From Novosphingobium ginsenosidimutans (GTDB lineage: Bacteria; Pseudomonadota; Alphaproteobacteria; Sphingomonadales; Sphingomonadaceae): a DNA stretch of 64,000 bases. The DNA is taken from NCBI RefSeq assembly GCF_007954425.1, contig NZ_CP042345.1:434001-498000 (forward strand), written 5' to 3'. The notes beneath the pieces were generated by a model. That model saw nothing but the letters and a program-made list of their open reading frames with translations. It was not told where the DNA came from and ran no database searches. Below are positions 1 to 9,550 of the stretch, in pieces (position 1 is the first letter of the stretch; the number at the start of each line of letters is the position of its first letter). Both the position numbers and the translations under genes were made by a program.

Positions 1-562
1 ACTTCTTCGCCAGCGCCGGATAGATCGGATCGAACTTGCCGCGATAGTCCGCTCCCAGGTTCGGGGCGGCAAGCATGCCCATCAGCACCACGGGAATGCC
101 GCGCGCCTTGAGCTTGCCCAGCATCTCGTCAAGGTTCTTGCGGGTCGCTTCAGGTGGCAGGCCGCGCAGCATGTCGTTGCCGCCCAGGCTGATCACCACC
201 AGCGCCGGCGGCTTTTCCATGCTGTTGAGCGTGAAATCGAGGCGGCCCAAACCGCCCGCCGTGGTATCGCCGGAAACCCCGGCATTGGTGATCCGCGCGT
301 TCAGCCCGCGCGCGCGCAGCGCCGCTTCCAACCGCGCGGGATAGGATTGGCCGGGTTCCAGCCCGTAACCAGCGAACAGGCTGTCCCCCAGTGCAACGAT
401 CCGCAGTTCATCGCCCATCACCGGCAGGTCCGGCACCGCGCTGGCGCTCTGCGCAGGCGCAGGCGTGGCCGGCTGCTCCGATCCGCAGGCACCCAGCACA
501 AAGACCAGCGCCAAGATTAGCCCGCTGGGGCTTGCAAGTCGCGCTGCCGATTTCCATTTCAT
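1..562 (-). CDS. SGNH/GDSL arylesterase (TesA-like) lipoprotein, C-terminus cut by window edge
   Basis: Reading in from the left edge on the minus strand, this frame stays open to an ATG at 562, so the stop lies outside the window. The N-terminus is a lipoprotein signal with lipobox LGAC followed by a Ser/Glu/Pro/Ala-rich linker, so the mature enzyme should be an envelope lipoprotein. The GDSL block (ALGDSLFAGYGL) carries the nucleophile Ser, and a GGND block follows, as in TesA-type lysophospholipase/arylesterases. The Asp/His end of the triad is not in view. It is divergent from an ABC exporter across 51 bp, a pairing common for TesA-like genes and the YbbAP-type exporter, which suggests a shared role in lipid or acyl handling. 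Family call is firm; the substrate is unknown. Confidence 0.85.
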   Translation of the reverse strand, partial: MKWKSAARLASPSGLILALVFVLGACGSEQPATPAPAQSASAVPDLPVMGDELRIVALGDSLFAGYGLEPGQSYPARLEAALRARGLNARITNAGVSGDTTAGGLGRLDFTLNSMEKPPALVVISLGGNDMLRGLPPEATRKNLDEMLGKLKARGIPVVLMGMLAAPNLGADYRGKFDPIYPALAKK

Positions 563-613
563 GCCGGAAGGTTCCTTCAGTTCGTTTCCCCCTAGCTATG
601 GCCATTCGCTGAC

Positions 614-1303
614 GTGACAAGCCCCCAGATGGCGATCACCGCCACGAACCTGACACTTACCCTTGGCTCTGGCGAGGCGGCGGTCGAGATCCTGCGCGGG
701 ATCGACCTGGCCGTGCCGCAGGGGCAGACCCTGGCGCTGCTTGGCCCTTCGGGATCGGGCAAGAGCTCGCTGATGGCGGTTCTGTCAGGCCTTGAGCGGG
801 CAAGCGGCGGGGCGCTGGATGTTGCCGGCGAGAACTTTGCCGCGCTCGACGAGGATGCGCTTGCCGCCGCGCGCCGGGGGCGGATCGGGATCGTGCTGCA
901 GGCATTCCACCTGCTGCCGACTATGACAGCGCTGGAAAACGTCATGACGCCGATGGAGCTGGCCGGGATGGACGATGCCCGCCCCCGCGCAGAAGCGGAA
1001 CTGGCCGCCGTTGGCCTTGGCCACCGGTTGCACCACTATCCCTCCCAGCTTTCGGGCGGCGAACAGCAGCGCGTTGCCATCGCCCGCGCGCTCGCCCCGC
1101 GCCCCGCGCTGGTCTTTGCCGACGAGCCGACCGGCAACCTCGACGCCGCTACTGGCAGTTCGATCGTTGACCTGCTGTTCGCGCGCCGCGCCGACGCCGG
1201 GGCCACGCTGGTGATCATCACGCACGATGCAGGCCTGGCCGAACGCTGTGAACGGGTGGTGACGCTCGCCGATGGCCGCATTGCGAGCGATACCGCCGCG
1301 TGA
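614..1303 (+). CDS. ABC transporter ATP-binding protein, LolD/YbbA type
   Basis: A 229-residue ATPase with Walker A GPSGSGKSS (about residues 44-52), signature LSGGEQQR (about 144-151), Walker B ALVFADEPT and an H-loop histidine in VIITHD. This is the MacB/LolD/YbbA subfamily, whose ATPases power mechanotransmission or extrusion rather than bulk transport. The start is GTG at 614; an ATG 15 bases downstream is the alternative. The last codons overlap the next gene by 4 bp (GTGA), so the ATPase and permease are translationally coupled and surely form one complex. The adjacent esterase mirrors the tesA-ybbA-ybbP arrangement of enterobacteria. The substrate cannot be read from the sequence. Confidence 0.93.
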   Translation: MTSPQMAITATNLTLTLGSGEAAVEILRGIDLAVPQGQTLALLGPSGSGKSSLMAVLSGLERASGGALDVAGENFAALDEDALAAARRGRIGIVLQAFHLLPTMTALENVMTPMELAGMDDARPRAEAELAAVGLGHRLHHYPSQLSGGEQQRVAIARALAPRPALVFADEPTGNLDAATGSSIVDLLFARRADAGATLVIITHDAGLAERCERVVTLADGRIASDTAA

Positions 1304-3825
1304 GTGAGACCGCCCTTTCCTGGTCCACCGCCTGGACGATTGCCCGGCGCGACCTGTCGGCGCGGTTCCGCGGCCTGCGGCTGCTGCTGGCCTGCCTGTT
1401 CCTGGGGGTCGGCGCGCTGGCGGCGATCGGCACGCTGACCGGGGCGATCGAGGACGAGCTGAAGTCGCGCGGGCAAACGATCCTTGGCGGGGACGTCCAG
1501 ATCGAGGTCTGGCAGCGCGGTGCCACCCCGGCCGAACGCGCCGAGCTTGAGAAGTTCGGGAAACTTTCGGGCGGCGTGCGACTGCAGGCCATGGCCTCAA
1601 GCGACGAAACCGTGGTGCCGATCGAGCTGAAGGCCGTGGACCAGGCATGGCCCTTGGTCGGCCGGCTGACGCTGAGCGATGGCCGCAAGGTTGGCGCGCC
1701 GGCACCCGGTACGGCCTGGGTCTCACCCGATGCACTGGCGCGGCTGGAACAACAGAATGGCGGCACGTTCTCGCTGGCGGGTCAGACGCTGAAGATCGCC
1801 GGCGTTATTGCCGATGAACCCGACCGCCTGAGCGAGGGCTTTGCGCTCGGCCCGACGGTGATCGTTGCTGATGGCTTTCCCGAAGCCGCCGGCCTGACCG
1901 CCCCTGGCGCGATGTACCGCAGCAAGTACCGTCTGCTGCTGCCAGCGCAGCGCGATCCGGTGGCGACGATTGACGAATTGAAGGCGAAGTTCCCAACCTC
2001 GGGCTTTACCTATCGCCAGCGCGATCGGGCCGCGCCGGGGGCGGACCGGTTCGTATCGCGGATGGGTGAGTTCCTGGTCCTCGTCGGCCTGACGGCGATG
2101 GCAATTGCCGGGATCGGGATCGGCGGCGGAGTATCCTCCTATCTTGAGGCACGGCGCAACAGCATCGCCACGCTGAAGGTGCTTGGCGCGACCAGCCGCG
2201 ACATCACCCGGATCTACCTGCTGCAACTGCTGGCCGCCGCCGTGGTTGGCAGCCTTGCAGGCTTGCTGGCGGGCATCCTGGTCATGCCTGCCCTTGGCAA
2301 GGCGCTTGGGGCACTATTGCCGGTTGCCCCCGGTATCGTTTTCGACTGGGCGGCGCTTGCTCGGGCCACCGCCTATGGCTTGCTGGTCGGGCTGGTCTTT
2401 GCCGCCCCGCCGCTACTTGCCGCGCGGCGTTTCCCGGCGCTGGCGCTAATGCGCGCACGGGTCTCGCCCCTTTCGGGTCAGTGGCGTGAAGCGGTTTGGC
2501 CCGTCGGCCTGGGCTTTGCCGCAATCATCGGCTTGACTTTGGCAAGCGCGGCGCAGTTGCCCGTAACCGCCGGATTTCTGGCGGGCGCCATTGTCGTACT
2601 CGGCCTGCTTGGCCTGCTTGGTTGGGCCTTGCGCAAACTGGCAGCGCGCCTGCCGCGACCGCAGCGGCCCTTGCTGCGCCTGGCGCTCTCCAATCTCCAC
2701 CGCCCGGGCGCGCAGACGGGATCGCTGGTGACCGCGCTGGGCTTCGGCCTTTCGGCGTTCGTCCTGCTTGCTGTCGTCCAGACCAGCCTTTCGGCCAATA
2801 TCGCCAGCCGCGTCCCGCAGCGCGCGCCGGACTACTTCATGCTTGATCTGCCGCGCGACCGCGCCGCAGAGATGGAGCGGATCGTCCTGGCCGCCGCGCC
2901 GCAGGCCAAGGTCCGCCAGGTTCCCGCACTGCGCGGGGCGATCCTGGCCTATGGCCCGGAGAACGCGATGACCCGGGTGGCAGACCTCAAGGAAATTCCC
3001 GAGGAAGCCTGGCCACTGCGCGGTGAGCGCGGACTGACCTATTCTGCCACCCTGCCCGAAGGCAATTCGCTCACTGCCGGCCAGTGGTGGCCCAAGGACT
3101 ATTCCGGCGAGCCGCTGGTCTCGGTTGACGAGGAACTGGCCAAGGCGATCGATCTGAAGCTGGGCGACAAGATCACCATCGGTGTGCTGGGCGTAGAGCG
3201 CAGCGCGCGGATCGCCTCGTTCCGGCGGATCGACTGGGATTCGATGGGCTTCAACTACGTCCTCGTTTTCTCGCCTAACACGCTGGCCGATGCCCCGCAC
3301 AACCTTGCAGCGACGATCGACCTGCCCGCTGGCGCCGACCGCACCCAGTTGCTCCCGCAACTGCTCAAGGCCTTCCCGGCGAGTTCGGTGATCGAGGTCG
3401 GCGGCGTGCTCAAGCAAGCGCGCGAACTGCTGACGCAGGTCTCAACCGCCATCCTTGCTGCGGCCTCGGTCGCGGTACTGGCCGGGATAGCCGTACTGCT
3501 CGGCGCGATTGCCGCAGCGCGGGCCAGTCGGCTTTACGATAACGTGGTGCTGCGCGTCCTTGGCGCCAGCCGGCGGCAATTGCTGCTGCTGCAGCTGGCC
3601 GAATATGGCTTGCTGGCACTGCTGCTTGCCGGCGTGGCGCTGGTCCTGGGTTCGGCGATCGGCTGGCTGGTGATCGTGCAGCTGTTCAAGTTCGACTGGC
3701 TGCCCAACTGGCCGCAGGTGCTGGCCGTGCTGGGCGCTGGCCTGGGAATGACCGTTGCCTTCGCGCTGGCCGGCTCGCTGCCGCTGCTGCGGGCCAAGCC
3801 GGCGCAGGCCCTTCGCGAGCTGTGA
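1300..3825 (+). CDS. FtsX-like ABC transporter permease (YbbP type)
   Basis: An 841-residue inner-membrane protein with the duplicated FtsX layout: one N-terminal transmembrane helix, a large periplasmic region, a cluster of hydrophobic helices around residues 260-480, a second soluble region, and a final FtsX helix bundle at about 715-835. The length matches the YbbP family. It starts with GTG at 1300, inside the stop of the ATPase gene. FtsX-type permeases with YbbA ATPases are thought to act on envelope lipids or lipoproteins; here the esterase at the divergent promoter supports that but does not prove it. No truncation or frameshift is seen. Confidence 0.92.
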   Translation: MSETALSWSTAWTIARRDLSARFRGLRLLLACLFLGVGALAAIGTLTGAIEDELKSRGQTILGGDVQIEVWQRGATPAERAELEKFGKLSGGVRLQAMASSDETVVPIELKAVDQAWPLVGRLTLSDGRKVGAPAPGTAWVSPDALARLEQQNGGTFSLAGQTLKIAGVIADEPDRLSEGFALGPTVIVADGFPEAAGLTAPGAMYRSKYRLLLPAQRDPVATIDELKAKFPTSGFTYRQRDRAAPGADRFVSRMGEFLVLVGLTAMAIAGIGIGGGVSSYLEARRNSIATLKVLGATSRDITRIYLLQLLAAAVVGSLAGLLAGILVMPALGKALGALLPVAPGIVFDWAALARATAYGLLVGLVFAAPPLLAARRFPALALMRARVSPLSGQWREAVWPVGLGFAAIIGLTLASAAQLPVTAGFLAGAIVVLGLLGLLGWALRKLAARLPRPQRPLLRLALSNLHRPGAQTGSLVTALGFGLSAFVLLAVVQTSLSANIASRVPQRAPDYFMLDLPRDRAAEMERIVLAAAPQAKVRQVPALRGAILAYGPENAMTRVADLKEIPEEAWPLRGERGLTYSATLPEGNSLTAGQWWPKDYSGEPLVSVDEELAKAIDLKLGDKITIGVLGVERSARIASFRRIDWDSMGFNYVLVFSPNTLADAPHNLAATIDLPAGADRTQLLPQLLKAFPASSVIEVGGVLKQARELLTQVSTAILAAASVAVLAGIAVLLGAIAAARASRLYDNVVLRVLGASRRQLLLLQLAEYGLLALLLAGVALVLGSAIGWLVIVQLFKFDWLPNWPQVLAVLGAGLGMTVAFALAGSLPLLRAKPAQALREL

Positions 3826-3868
3826 TTTTGGCGGTTGAACCCGCCCGGTAAAGGCCTACATCGGCCTC

Positions 3869-4447
3869 ATGTTTATTGAGACCGAAACCACCCCGAATCC
3901 GGCCACGCTGAAGTTCCTGCCCGGGCAGGAAGTTATGCCGTCCGGCACCCGCGACTTCCGCGACGAGACCGAGGCTGCCGCCTCTCCTCTGGCCGAAGCG
4001 CTGTTCAGCCTGGGCGACGTGACTGGCGTATTCTTCGGTTTCAACTTCGTTTCGGTCACTGCTGGTGAGGGCGCGGACTGGTCGGCTTTGAAGCCCCAGG
4101 TTGTGGCGATCCTGCTCGATCACTTCGTCAGCCAGGCCCCGCTGTTCCATGCGGCCAGTGGCAATGGCATTGCTGTCCCGGCTGAAGAAGACGCCGACTA
4201 CGGCGACGATCCGGCCGACGCCGACGTGGTCGCCCAGATCAAGGAACTGCTCGAAACCCGGATCCGTCCGGCCGTCGCCAATGATGGTGGCGACATCGCC
4301 TATCGCGGCTTCCGCGAGGGCGTGGTCTACCTTTCGATGCAGGGCGCCTGCTCGGGCTGTCCGTCCTCGACCGCAACGCTCAAGCACGGGATCGAGAGCC
4401 TGCTTAAGCACTACGTGCCAGAGGTGAGCGAAGTTCGCGCGGCCTGA
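3869..4447 (+). CDS. NifU/Nfu-family Fe-S cluster scaffold protein
   Basis: A 192-residue protein with two domains. The N-terminal half ([19 protein letters not shown] onward) is the Nfu N-domain typical of alphaproteobacterial and mitochondrial Nfu. The C-terminal half is the NifU-like domain with the cluster-binding CxxC (ACSGCPSS). It would assemble or carry [4Fe-4S] clusters to client apoproteins in the cytoplasm. MiaB and MoaA, both Fe-S enzymes, are encoded in this window, but no operon link exists. The gene stands 43 bp after the permease and 29 bp before a nitroreductase-family gene. The ATG at 3869 fits the conserved N-terminus exactly. Confidence 0.95.
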   Translation: MFIETETTPNPATLKFLPGQEVMPSGTRDFRDETEAAASPLAEALFSLGDVTGVFFGFNFVSVTAGEGADWSALKPQVVAILLDHFVSQAPLFHAASGNGIAVPAEEDADYGDDPADADVVAQIKELLETRIRPAVANDGGDIAYRGFREGVVYLSMQGACSGCPSSTATLKHGIESLLKHYVPEVSEVRAA

Positions 4448-4476
4448 TCTGCACCGCACAAACAGGGGAGTTACAC

Positions 4477-5070
4477 ATGTCTCAGCCGCTCAGCGATGCT
4501 GCGCTCGATCAGCTGTTCCGCACGGCGCGGACCTATAACGGCTACCTCGACAAGCCGGTCAGCACCGAACAGCTTCATGCGATCTGGGACCTGATGAAGT
4601 TCGGCCCAACCAGCGCCAACATGCTGCCCGCGCGGCTGGTCTGGTGCACCACGGACGAGGCCAAGGCCAAGCTCGCCGCCTGCTGCCTGCCGGCCAATGC
4701 CGAAAAGGTGCTCAAGGCCCCGGTTACCGTGATCATCGGCATGGACATCGATTATCATGAACAGCTCCCCTGGCTGTTCCCGCACACCGACGCCAAGGCC
4801 TGGTTCGATGGCAACGAACCGCTGCGCGAGGTTTCGGCAATGCGCAATTCCTCGCTCCAGGGCGCCTATTTCATCCTCGCCGCGCGCGCTTTGGGGCTGG
4901 ATACGGGGGCGATGTCGGGCTTTTCAAACGACGCCGTTGACGCAGCCTTTTTCGCCGAAACGCCGCGGGTGAAGTCGAACTTCATCTCGACCCTTGGCTA
5001 CGGCGATCCCGCGACGATCTTTGAGCGCAGCCCACGCCCTGATTTCGATACCTTCAACAGGATTGCCTGA
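4477..5070 (+). CDS. malonic semialdehyde reductase-type nitroreductase family protein (RutE/HadB-like)
   Basis: A 197-residue FMN-dependent nitroreductase-fold protein. The opening (residues 1-20), the [14 protein letters not shown] segment, the [15 protein letters not shown] stretch and the late GYGD motif match the RutE/HadB family, which reduces malonic semialdehyde to 3-hydroxypropionate with NAD(P)H. A purine-rich ribosome site (AGGGGAG) precedes the ATG. No other pyrimidine-degradation (rut) gene is nearby, so RutE function in uracil catabolism is not supported by context; a general aldehyde or nitro reductase is equally possible. Complete, with no missing conserved block that I can see. 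Confidence 0.85.
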   Translation: MSQPLSDAALDQLFRTARTYNGYLDKPVSTEQLHAIWDLMKFGPTSANMLPARLVWCTTDEAKAKLAACCLPANAEKVLKAPVTVIIGMDIDYHEQLPWLFPHTDAKAWFDGNEPLREVSAMRNSSLQGAYFILAARALGLDTGAMSGFSNDAVDAAFFAETPRVKSNFISTLGYGDPATIFERSPRPDFDTFNRIA

Positions 5071-5137
5071 GTGCACGGCGGACATCCGTCCGCAGCCGCA
5101 CTTTGCCAAAAAAGCCTGACGCGCTAACAGGCGCGTA

Positions 5138-5752
5138 ATGAAGACGCTGGTAATCGATAGCGCGACCGAGGCCTGCTCGGTTGCCTTGCTGCAGGGCTAT
5201 GACGTGCTGGCGGGCGACTACCGCCTGCTGGGGCGCGGCCATGCCGAAGCACTGGTGCCGATGATCGGCGCGCTGCCTGACAAGGGAAGAGCAGATCGCA
5301 TCGCTGTCGCGCTTGGCCCGGGCAGCTTTACTGGCGTGCGGGTCGGACTTGCCGCCGCACGGGCGCTGGCGCTGGCCTGGCATTGCGAGCTGGTCGGCTA
5401 TCCCTCTCTCGCCCTGGTTGCAGCCATGGCGCAGGACCAGGCGGGCACGCAGCCCTGCACCGTGGCGATGACTGGCGGGCATGGCGAGTGGTTCGTTCAA
5501 TCGTTCGCGGCAGACGGTCTTCCGCTTGGTGAACTCGCCTCGCTGAATCCGGATGCAGCAGCTGCGTCCAGCAGTATCGATCTTGTCGCCGGCACCCAGG
5601 CCGAAGCACTGGTAACACGACGCGGCTCTGGACAGGCGCTGCCCTTGCATCCCGACGCCCGCTCTTTCGGGTTGCTCCCTGCTGTCCTGATCGGACCGGC
5701 CGATCAGCCGCTCTATGGCCGGGCCCCGGACGCCCGCCTGCCCGCAGCATGA
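5138..5752 (+). CDS. tsaB: tRNA threonylcarbamoyladenosine biosynthesis protein TsaB
   Basis: A 204-residue ASKHA-fold protein. The opening LVIDSATEACSVALL and the internal ALGPGSFTGVRVGLAAA motif are diagnostic of TsaB, the non-catalytic partner of TsaD that helps make t6A at position 37 of ANN-decoding tRNAs. The stop overlaps the ATG of the following rimI-type gene (ATGA), and the tsaB-rimI pairing is conserved across proteobacteria. The start at 5138 places the conserved strand at the N-terminus. Confidence 0.95.
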   Translation: MKTLVIDSATEACSVALLQGYDVLAGDYRLLGRGHAEALVPMIGALPDKGRADRIAVALGPGSFTGVRVGLAAARALALAWHCELVGYPSLALVAAMAQDQAGTQPCTVAMTGGHGEWFVQSFAADGLPLGELASLNPDAAAASSSIDLVAGTQAEALVTRRGSGQALPLHPDARSFGLLPAVLIGPADQPLYGRAPDARLPAA

Positions 5753-6192
5753 TGCCGCCGGCTGACGATATCGATCGGATCATGGCGGTGATGCAGGCCG
5801 CCTTTGATCCGGTCTATGGCGAGGCCTGGACCCGCCGCCAGGTGGAAGACGCACTGCTGGTCGGCAATTGTCACTACCGGATCGCCGAGGTCCTGGGCGA
5901 ACCCGCCGGCTTTACTTTGTCACGCTATGGGTTCGAGGAAGAAGAACTGCTTCTCATCGCAGTTTCGCCTGATTTTCGTCGCCGCCGGATTGGTAACCAA
6001 TTGTTGCAGCAATGCAAAGATGATGCCCGCCTGCGCGGGGCAAGGCAGCTTTTGCTGGAGATGCGGAGCGACAATCCGGCAGTCCACCTCTATCGGCAGA
6101 ATGGCTTCGTACAGATCGGCACCCGCACCAACTACTACCGCACCCCTGGTGGAGATCGACTTGACGCGATTACTTTTCGCTGCTCACTATAG
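5749..6192 (+). CDS. rimI: ribosomal-protein-alanine N-acetyltransferase (RimI-like GNAT)
   Basis: A 147-residue GNAT domain. The acetyl-CoA loop is seen as VSPDFRRRRIGNQLL, followed by the LLEMRSDNPAVHLYRQNGFVQIGTR segment (split by helix and strand) that is typical of RimI. RimI acetylates the N-terminal alanine of ribosomal protein S18. The assignment leans on the ATGA overlap with tsaB; sequence alone would allow any GNAT. The start ATG at 5749 overlaps the tsaB stop, implying translational coupling. Confidence 0.88.
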   Translation: MMPPADDIDRIMAVMQAAFDPVYGEAWTRRQVEDALLVGNCHYRIAEVLGEPAGFTLSRYGFEEEELLLIAVSPDFRRRRIGNQLLQQCKDDARLRGARQLLLEMRSDNPAVHLYRQNGFVQIGTRTNYYRTPGGDRLDAITFRCSL

Positions 6193-6351
6193 TTAACGCC
6201 GTTCGTACAAAGTCGATCCTTTTCAGCAAATTTAGCATCATTTGGCTTGCGATAGCTGCTTAACCGGCATAGGCGAACAATGCGGCAGGTTTCAGGACTC
6301 GCTGCGAAACAAAAAAACAAAGTGGTCGCTTAGAACGAAAGGTAGCGGGTC

Positions 6352-6801
6352 ATGGAAACTCCGCAGTCCGACTTGAATGAGATGCTTATTACACTGACGT
6401 CCGATATTGTTGCCGCACATGTCAGCAACAACCCCGTCTCGGTCGATGATGTCGCTCCGCTGATCAGCAAGGTCTATGGGGCGCTCGCCGGTCTGGGCCA
6501 GGTTGCCGCTCCGATCGTGGAAGAAGCGCCGAAGCCGGCGGTTTCGATCCGCGCCTCGGTCAAGCCCGATCACATCGTCTGCCTGGAAGACGGCGTGAAG
6601 CTGAAGATGCTGAAGCGCCACCTGATGACGCACTACAGCATGACCCCGGAACAGTATCGCGCGCGCTGGAACCTGCCCGCCGACTATCCTATGGTTGCCC
6701 CGGACTATGCCGAAAAGCGTCGCGAACTGGCCAAGAAGATCGGCCTGGGCCGCAAGCCGGGTCAGAAGCGTGGCCGCAAGCCCAAGGCTGCCAAGGCCTG
6801 A
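6352..6801 (+). CDS. Ros/MucR family zinc-finger transcriptional regulator
   Basis: A 149-residue protein with the Ros/MucR zinc finger C-x2-D-x9-H-x3-H (Cys in VCLEDG, His pair in RHLMTHY), then the conserved YRARWNLPADYPMVAP block and a basic, lysine-rich tail after KKIGLGRK. MucR proteins bind AT-rich DNA and silence many genes in alphaproteobacteria. The 160-bp upstream region is visibly more AT-rich than its surroundings, including a run of seven A, which would suit autoregulation. The gene is followed by an intrinsic terminator and then fur. Confidence 0.95.
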   Translation: METPQSDLNEMLITLTSDIVAAHVSNNPVSVDDVAPLISKVYGALAGLGQVAAPIVEEAPKPAVSIRASVKPDHIVCLEDGVKLKMLKRHLMTHYSMTPEQYRARWNLPADYPMVAPDYAEKRRELAKKIGLGRKPGQKRGRKPKAAKA

Positions 6802-6835
6802 GGCCGGATAAGTCCGCCACACGCGGTTGAAGAAT

Positions 6836-6872
6836 CGTCCCGCCGGGTTCATATCCGGCGGGACGTTTCATT
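6836..6872 (+). terminator. intrinsic terminator after mucR, just upstream of fur
   Basis: A perfect 11-bp stem, CGTCCCGCCGG (6836-6846) with CCGGCGGGACG (6855-6865), has an 8-nt loop and is followed by TTTCATT. It ends only 19 bases before the GTG of fur. Confidence 0.75.
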
Positions 6873-6884
6873 GACGGACAGCCA

Positions 6885-7310
6885 GTGCACCAGCAGATCG
6901 ACATCGAAGCCCTTTGCGCCGAGCGCGGCCTCCGCATCACGGAGCAGCGCCGTGTAATTGCCAAGGTGCTGTCCGAAAGCACTGACCATCCGGACGTGGA
7001 AAAGCTGCACGAGCGCGCGGTCGCCGTCGATTCGCGCATCTCGATCGCCACGGTCTATCGCACCGTGCGCCTGTTCGAAGAGGCTGGCATCCTTGATCGT
7101 CACGATTTCGGCGATGGCCGCGCCCGCTATGAAGCCGCGCCCGAAGCCCACCACGACCACCTGATCGATGTCGAAACCGGCAAGGTGATCGAATTCGTCG
7201 ACCCTGAGCTTGAGGCGCTGCAGCGCCAGATCGCCGAAAAGTTGGGCTACCGGCTGGTTGACCACAGGATGGAGCTTTACGGCGTCCGTCTTGGCCGGGA
7301 AGGCCAGTAA
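6885..7310 (+). CDS. fur: Fur family transcriptional regulator
   Basis: A 141-residue Fur-fold repressor: winged helix with RITEQRRVIAKVL and the recognition helix IATVYRTVRLFEEAGI, then the metal-binding dimer region HDFGDGRARYE and HHDHLIDVETGKVIEF. It lacks the CxxC structural zinc pair, which is usual in alphaproteobacterial Fur. It controls iron (or manganese, if it acts as Mur) homeostasis in the cytoplasm. The start is GTG at 6885. The order fur-plsC-miaB-phoH-ybeY-corC is a conserved block. The mucR terminator lies directly upstream, so fur either depends on read-through or has a promoter within or before that hairpin. Confidence 0.92.
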   Translation: MHQQIDIEALCAERGLRITEQRRVIAKVLSESTDHPDVEKLHERAVAVDSRISIATVYRTVRLFEEAGILDRHDFGDGRARYEAAPEAHHDHLIDVETGKVIEFVDPELEALQRQIAEKLGYRLVDHRMELYGVRLGREGQ

Positions 7311-7316
7311 CCACCC

Positions 7317-8078
7317 GTGGCGATCGCGCTCAGCCGGCCGCGCCGCCTACCGCTGCTAGGCTGGGTTAGGGTTACGCTGCGGCTGGCGGCGATGCTGCTG
7401 CTCCTGTTGGCCTGCCTGCCACTCTATTACCTTGCCAAGCCCTTCATGAGCCACAATCCGGTGCCGCGTTTCTTCCTGGCTGGAATCGGCGCGATTGCCG
7501 GGATGCGGCTACAAACGCGGGGGGAGAAGGTCCATCGCGGGGCCTTCCTGCTGGCCAATCATGTTTCCTGGCTTGATATCCCGGCGCTGGCGGCCACCAC
7601 CGGCAGCGCCTTTGTTGGCCACGATGGCCTGGCTGCGATGCCGCTGCTCAAGTGGCTGTGCAAGATGAACGACACGGTCTTCGTGGCCCGGCACGACCGC
7701 AAGAGCGTTGCTCGCCAGGTCGAGGATGTGCGCACCGCGATCCGCGATACCGGGGCGCTGACGATCTTCCCGGAAGGCACCACCAGCGACGGCACGGGCC
7801 TGCTGCCGTTCAAGAGCTCGCTGCTCTCTGCGCTGGAACCGCTACCCGATGGCATCGCGGTCCAGCCGGTGCTGCTCCACTTCGGCCCGGAAGCCGCAGA
7901 CATTGCCTGGGTCGGCGAAGAGCACGGCGTCGACAATTTCCTCCGGCTGCTCGCCCGCCGCCGCCCGATTGAGCTGACCGTGCACTTCCTGCCGGTGTTG
8001 AGCGGGGCAGAGCTGGCCAGCCGCAAGACCATCGCCCAGGCCGCGCGCGACGCGATGCTGGCGCGGCTAAGCGGATAG
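7317..8078 (+). CDS. lysophospholipid acyltransferase (PlsC-type, 1-acylglycerol-3-phosphate acyltransferase)
   Basis: A 253-residue membrane-associated acyltransferase. One hydrophobic helix lies at about residues 20-42, then the catalytic NHVSWLD (H-x4-D) motif and the glycerol-phosphate-binding [11 protein letters not shown] motif. It should acylate lysophosphatidic acid (or ornithine lysolipid) at the inner membrane. GTG start at 7317, 6 bases after the fur stop, indicates co-transcription with fur. OlsA-like acyltransferases share the same motifs and cannot be excluded. Confidence 0.9.
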   Translation: MAIALSRPRRLPLLGWVRVTLRLAAMLLLLLACLPLYYLAKPFMSHNPVPRFFLAGIGAIAGMRLQTRGEKVHRGAFLLANHVSWLDIPALAATTGSAFVGHDGLAAMPLLKWLCKMNDTVFVARHDRKSVARQVEDVRTAIRDTGALTIFPEGTTSDGTGLLPFKSSLLSALEPLPDGIAVQPVLLHFGPEAADIAWVGEEHGVDNFLRLLARRRPIELTVHFLPVLSGAELASRKTIAQAARDAMLARLSG

Positions 8079-8118
8079 CGCTTCAAAAGCTGCGCCAATT
8101 GGCGTATCGGCGCGGCCC

Positions 8119-9441
8119 ATGCGCCCCACTCCGCCCCCCAGGACCTATCGGGTCAAGAGCTTCGGCTGCCAGATGAACGTCTATGATGGCGAACGCATGG
8201 CCGAACTGCTGGGCGAGCAGGGCATCACCCCCGCGCCCGAGGGGGAGGAGGCCGATCTCGTCGTACTTAACACCTGCCACATCCGCGAGAAGGCGGCCGA
8301 GAAGGTCTATTCCGACATTGGCCGCTTGCGCCGCGAGGACGGCACCAGCCCGCTGATCGCGGTGGCCGGCTGCGTCGCCCAGGCTGAGGGCGAGGAAATC
8401 ATGAAGCGCGCGCCCGCCGTCAGCATGGTGGTGGGGCCCCAGGCTTATCACCGCCTGCCGGCGATGATCGCCGAAGCGGTCGAGGGCCGCCGCGCGGTCG
8501 ATACCGACATGCCGGCCGAGACCAAGTTCGATGCCCTGCCGGCGCGTCGCAAGGTTGGCCCCAGCGCTTTCCTGACCGTACAGGAAGGCTGCGACAAGTT
8601 CTGCACCTATTGCGTGGTGCCCTATACCCGCGGCGCCGAAGTTTCGCGCCCGTTCACCGATCTGGTCGAAGAAGCGAAAAAGCTGGTCGAGGCCGGTGCG
8701 CGCGAACTGACCCTGCTGGGCCAGAACGTGAATGCCTGGCGCGACGCGGATGGCCGCGGGCTGGAAAAGCTGATCGAAGTGCTGGCGGTGATCCCCGGCC
8801 TTGCCCGGATCCGCTATACCACCAGCCACCCCAACGACATGACCGACGGGCTGATTGCCGCCCACCGCGACGTGCCGCAGTTGATGCCGTTCCTGCACCT
8901 GCCGGTCCAGGCCGGGAATGACCGGGTGCTCAAGGCCATGAACCGCAGCCACACAACCGAGAGCTATCTGCGCGTGCTTGACCAGGTTCGCGCCGCGCGG
9001 CCCGACATTGCCCTGTCGGGCGATTTCATTGTCGGCTTCCCGGGCGAGACCGATGCCGAGTTCGAAGACACGCTGCGACTGGTCGAACAGGTCGGCTATG
9101 CCCAGTGCTTCAGCTTCAAGTATTCGGCCCGCCCTGGCACGCCCGCCGCGACGATGGACGGACAGGTTCCCGCCGCAGTAATGGACGAGCGGCTCCAGCG
9201 CCTCCAGGCCGCGGTCAACGCCAGCCAACTGGCCTTCAACCAGGCTTCGCTGGGCAAACGCTGCACCGTGTTGGTCGAACGGCAGGGCCGCCACGCCGGC
9301 CAGTGGCTTGGCAAATCCCCCTGGCTGCAGTCGGTCCACTTTACGGGCGATGCCGCGATCGGCGACCTGGTCGAGGTGGAATTGACCGAAGCAGGGCCGA
9401 ATTCGCTGTCGGCCCGGTTGCTGGAACCTGCCACCGTCTGA
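8119..9441 (+). CDS. miaB: tRNA-2-methylthio-N6-dimethylallyladenosine synthase
   Basis: A 440-residue methylthiotransferase. The UPF0004 domain cysteines appear in [20 protein letters not shown] and [10 protein letters not shown]; the radical-SAM cluster is [15 protein letters not shown] (C-x3-C-x2-C); a TRAM domain closes the protein. It adds the 2-methylthio group to i6A37 in tRNAs reading UNN codons, using two [4Fe-4S] clusters. The FGCQMN and VVPYTRG wording separates MiaB from MtaB and RimO. Located in the conserved block upstream of phoH. Confidence 0.97.
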   Translation: MRPTPPPRTYRVKSFGCQMNVYDGERMAELLGEQGITPAPEGEEADLVVLNTCHIREKAAEKVYSDIGRLRREDGTSPLIAVAGCVAQAEGEEIMKRAPAVSMVVGPQAYHRLPAMIAEAVEGRRAVDTDMPAETKFDALPARRKVGPSAFLTVQEGCDKFCTYCVVPYTRGAEVSRPFTDLVEEAKKLVEAGARELTLLGQNVNAWRDADGRGLEKLIEVLAVIPGLARIRYTTSHPNDMTDGLIAAHRDVPQLMPFLHLPVQAGNDRVLKAMNRSHTTESYLRVLDQVRAARPDIALSGDFIVGFPGETDAEFEDTLRLVEQVGYAQCFSFKYSARPGTPAATMDGQVPAAVMDERLQRLQAAVNASQLAFNQASLGKRCTVLVERQGRHAGQWLGKSPWLQSVHFTGDAAIGDLVEVELTEAGPNSLSARLLEPATV

Positions 9442-9550
9442 CCGGTTTTCCACCGACTGTAACCCCAGTGTCGCTTGCGCGCGGCACGCCTGCGCCTAAG
9501 CTTCGAATCAGCCAGTCCGGCTGCACTGAAAGGAGCGCCCCGCCCACTTT

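Noticed and set aside
8083..9453. 456-codon minus-strand frame opposite miaB
   Set aside because: It covers miaB almost exactly and has no domain; explained by high third-position GC.
9459..9484. GTAACC between miaB and phoH as a third SigF promoter
   Set aside because: Sixteen bases later the sequence is GCGG, not CGAA.
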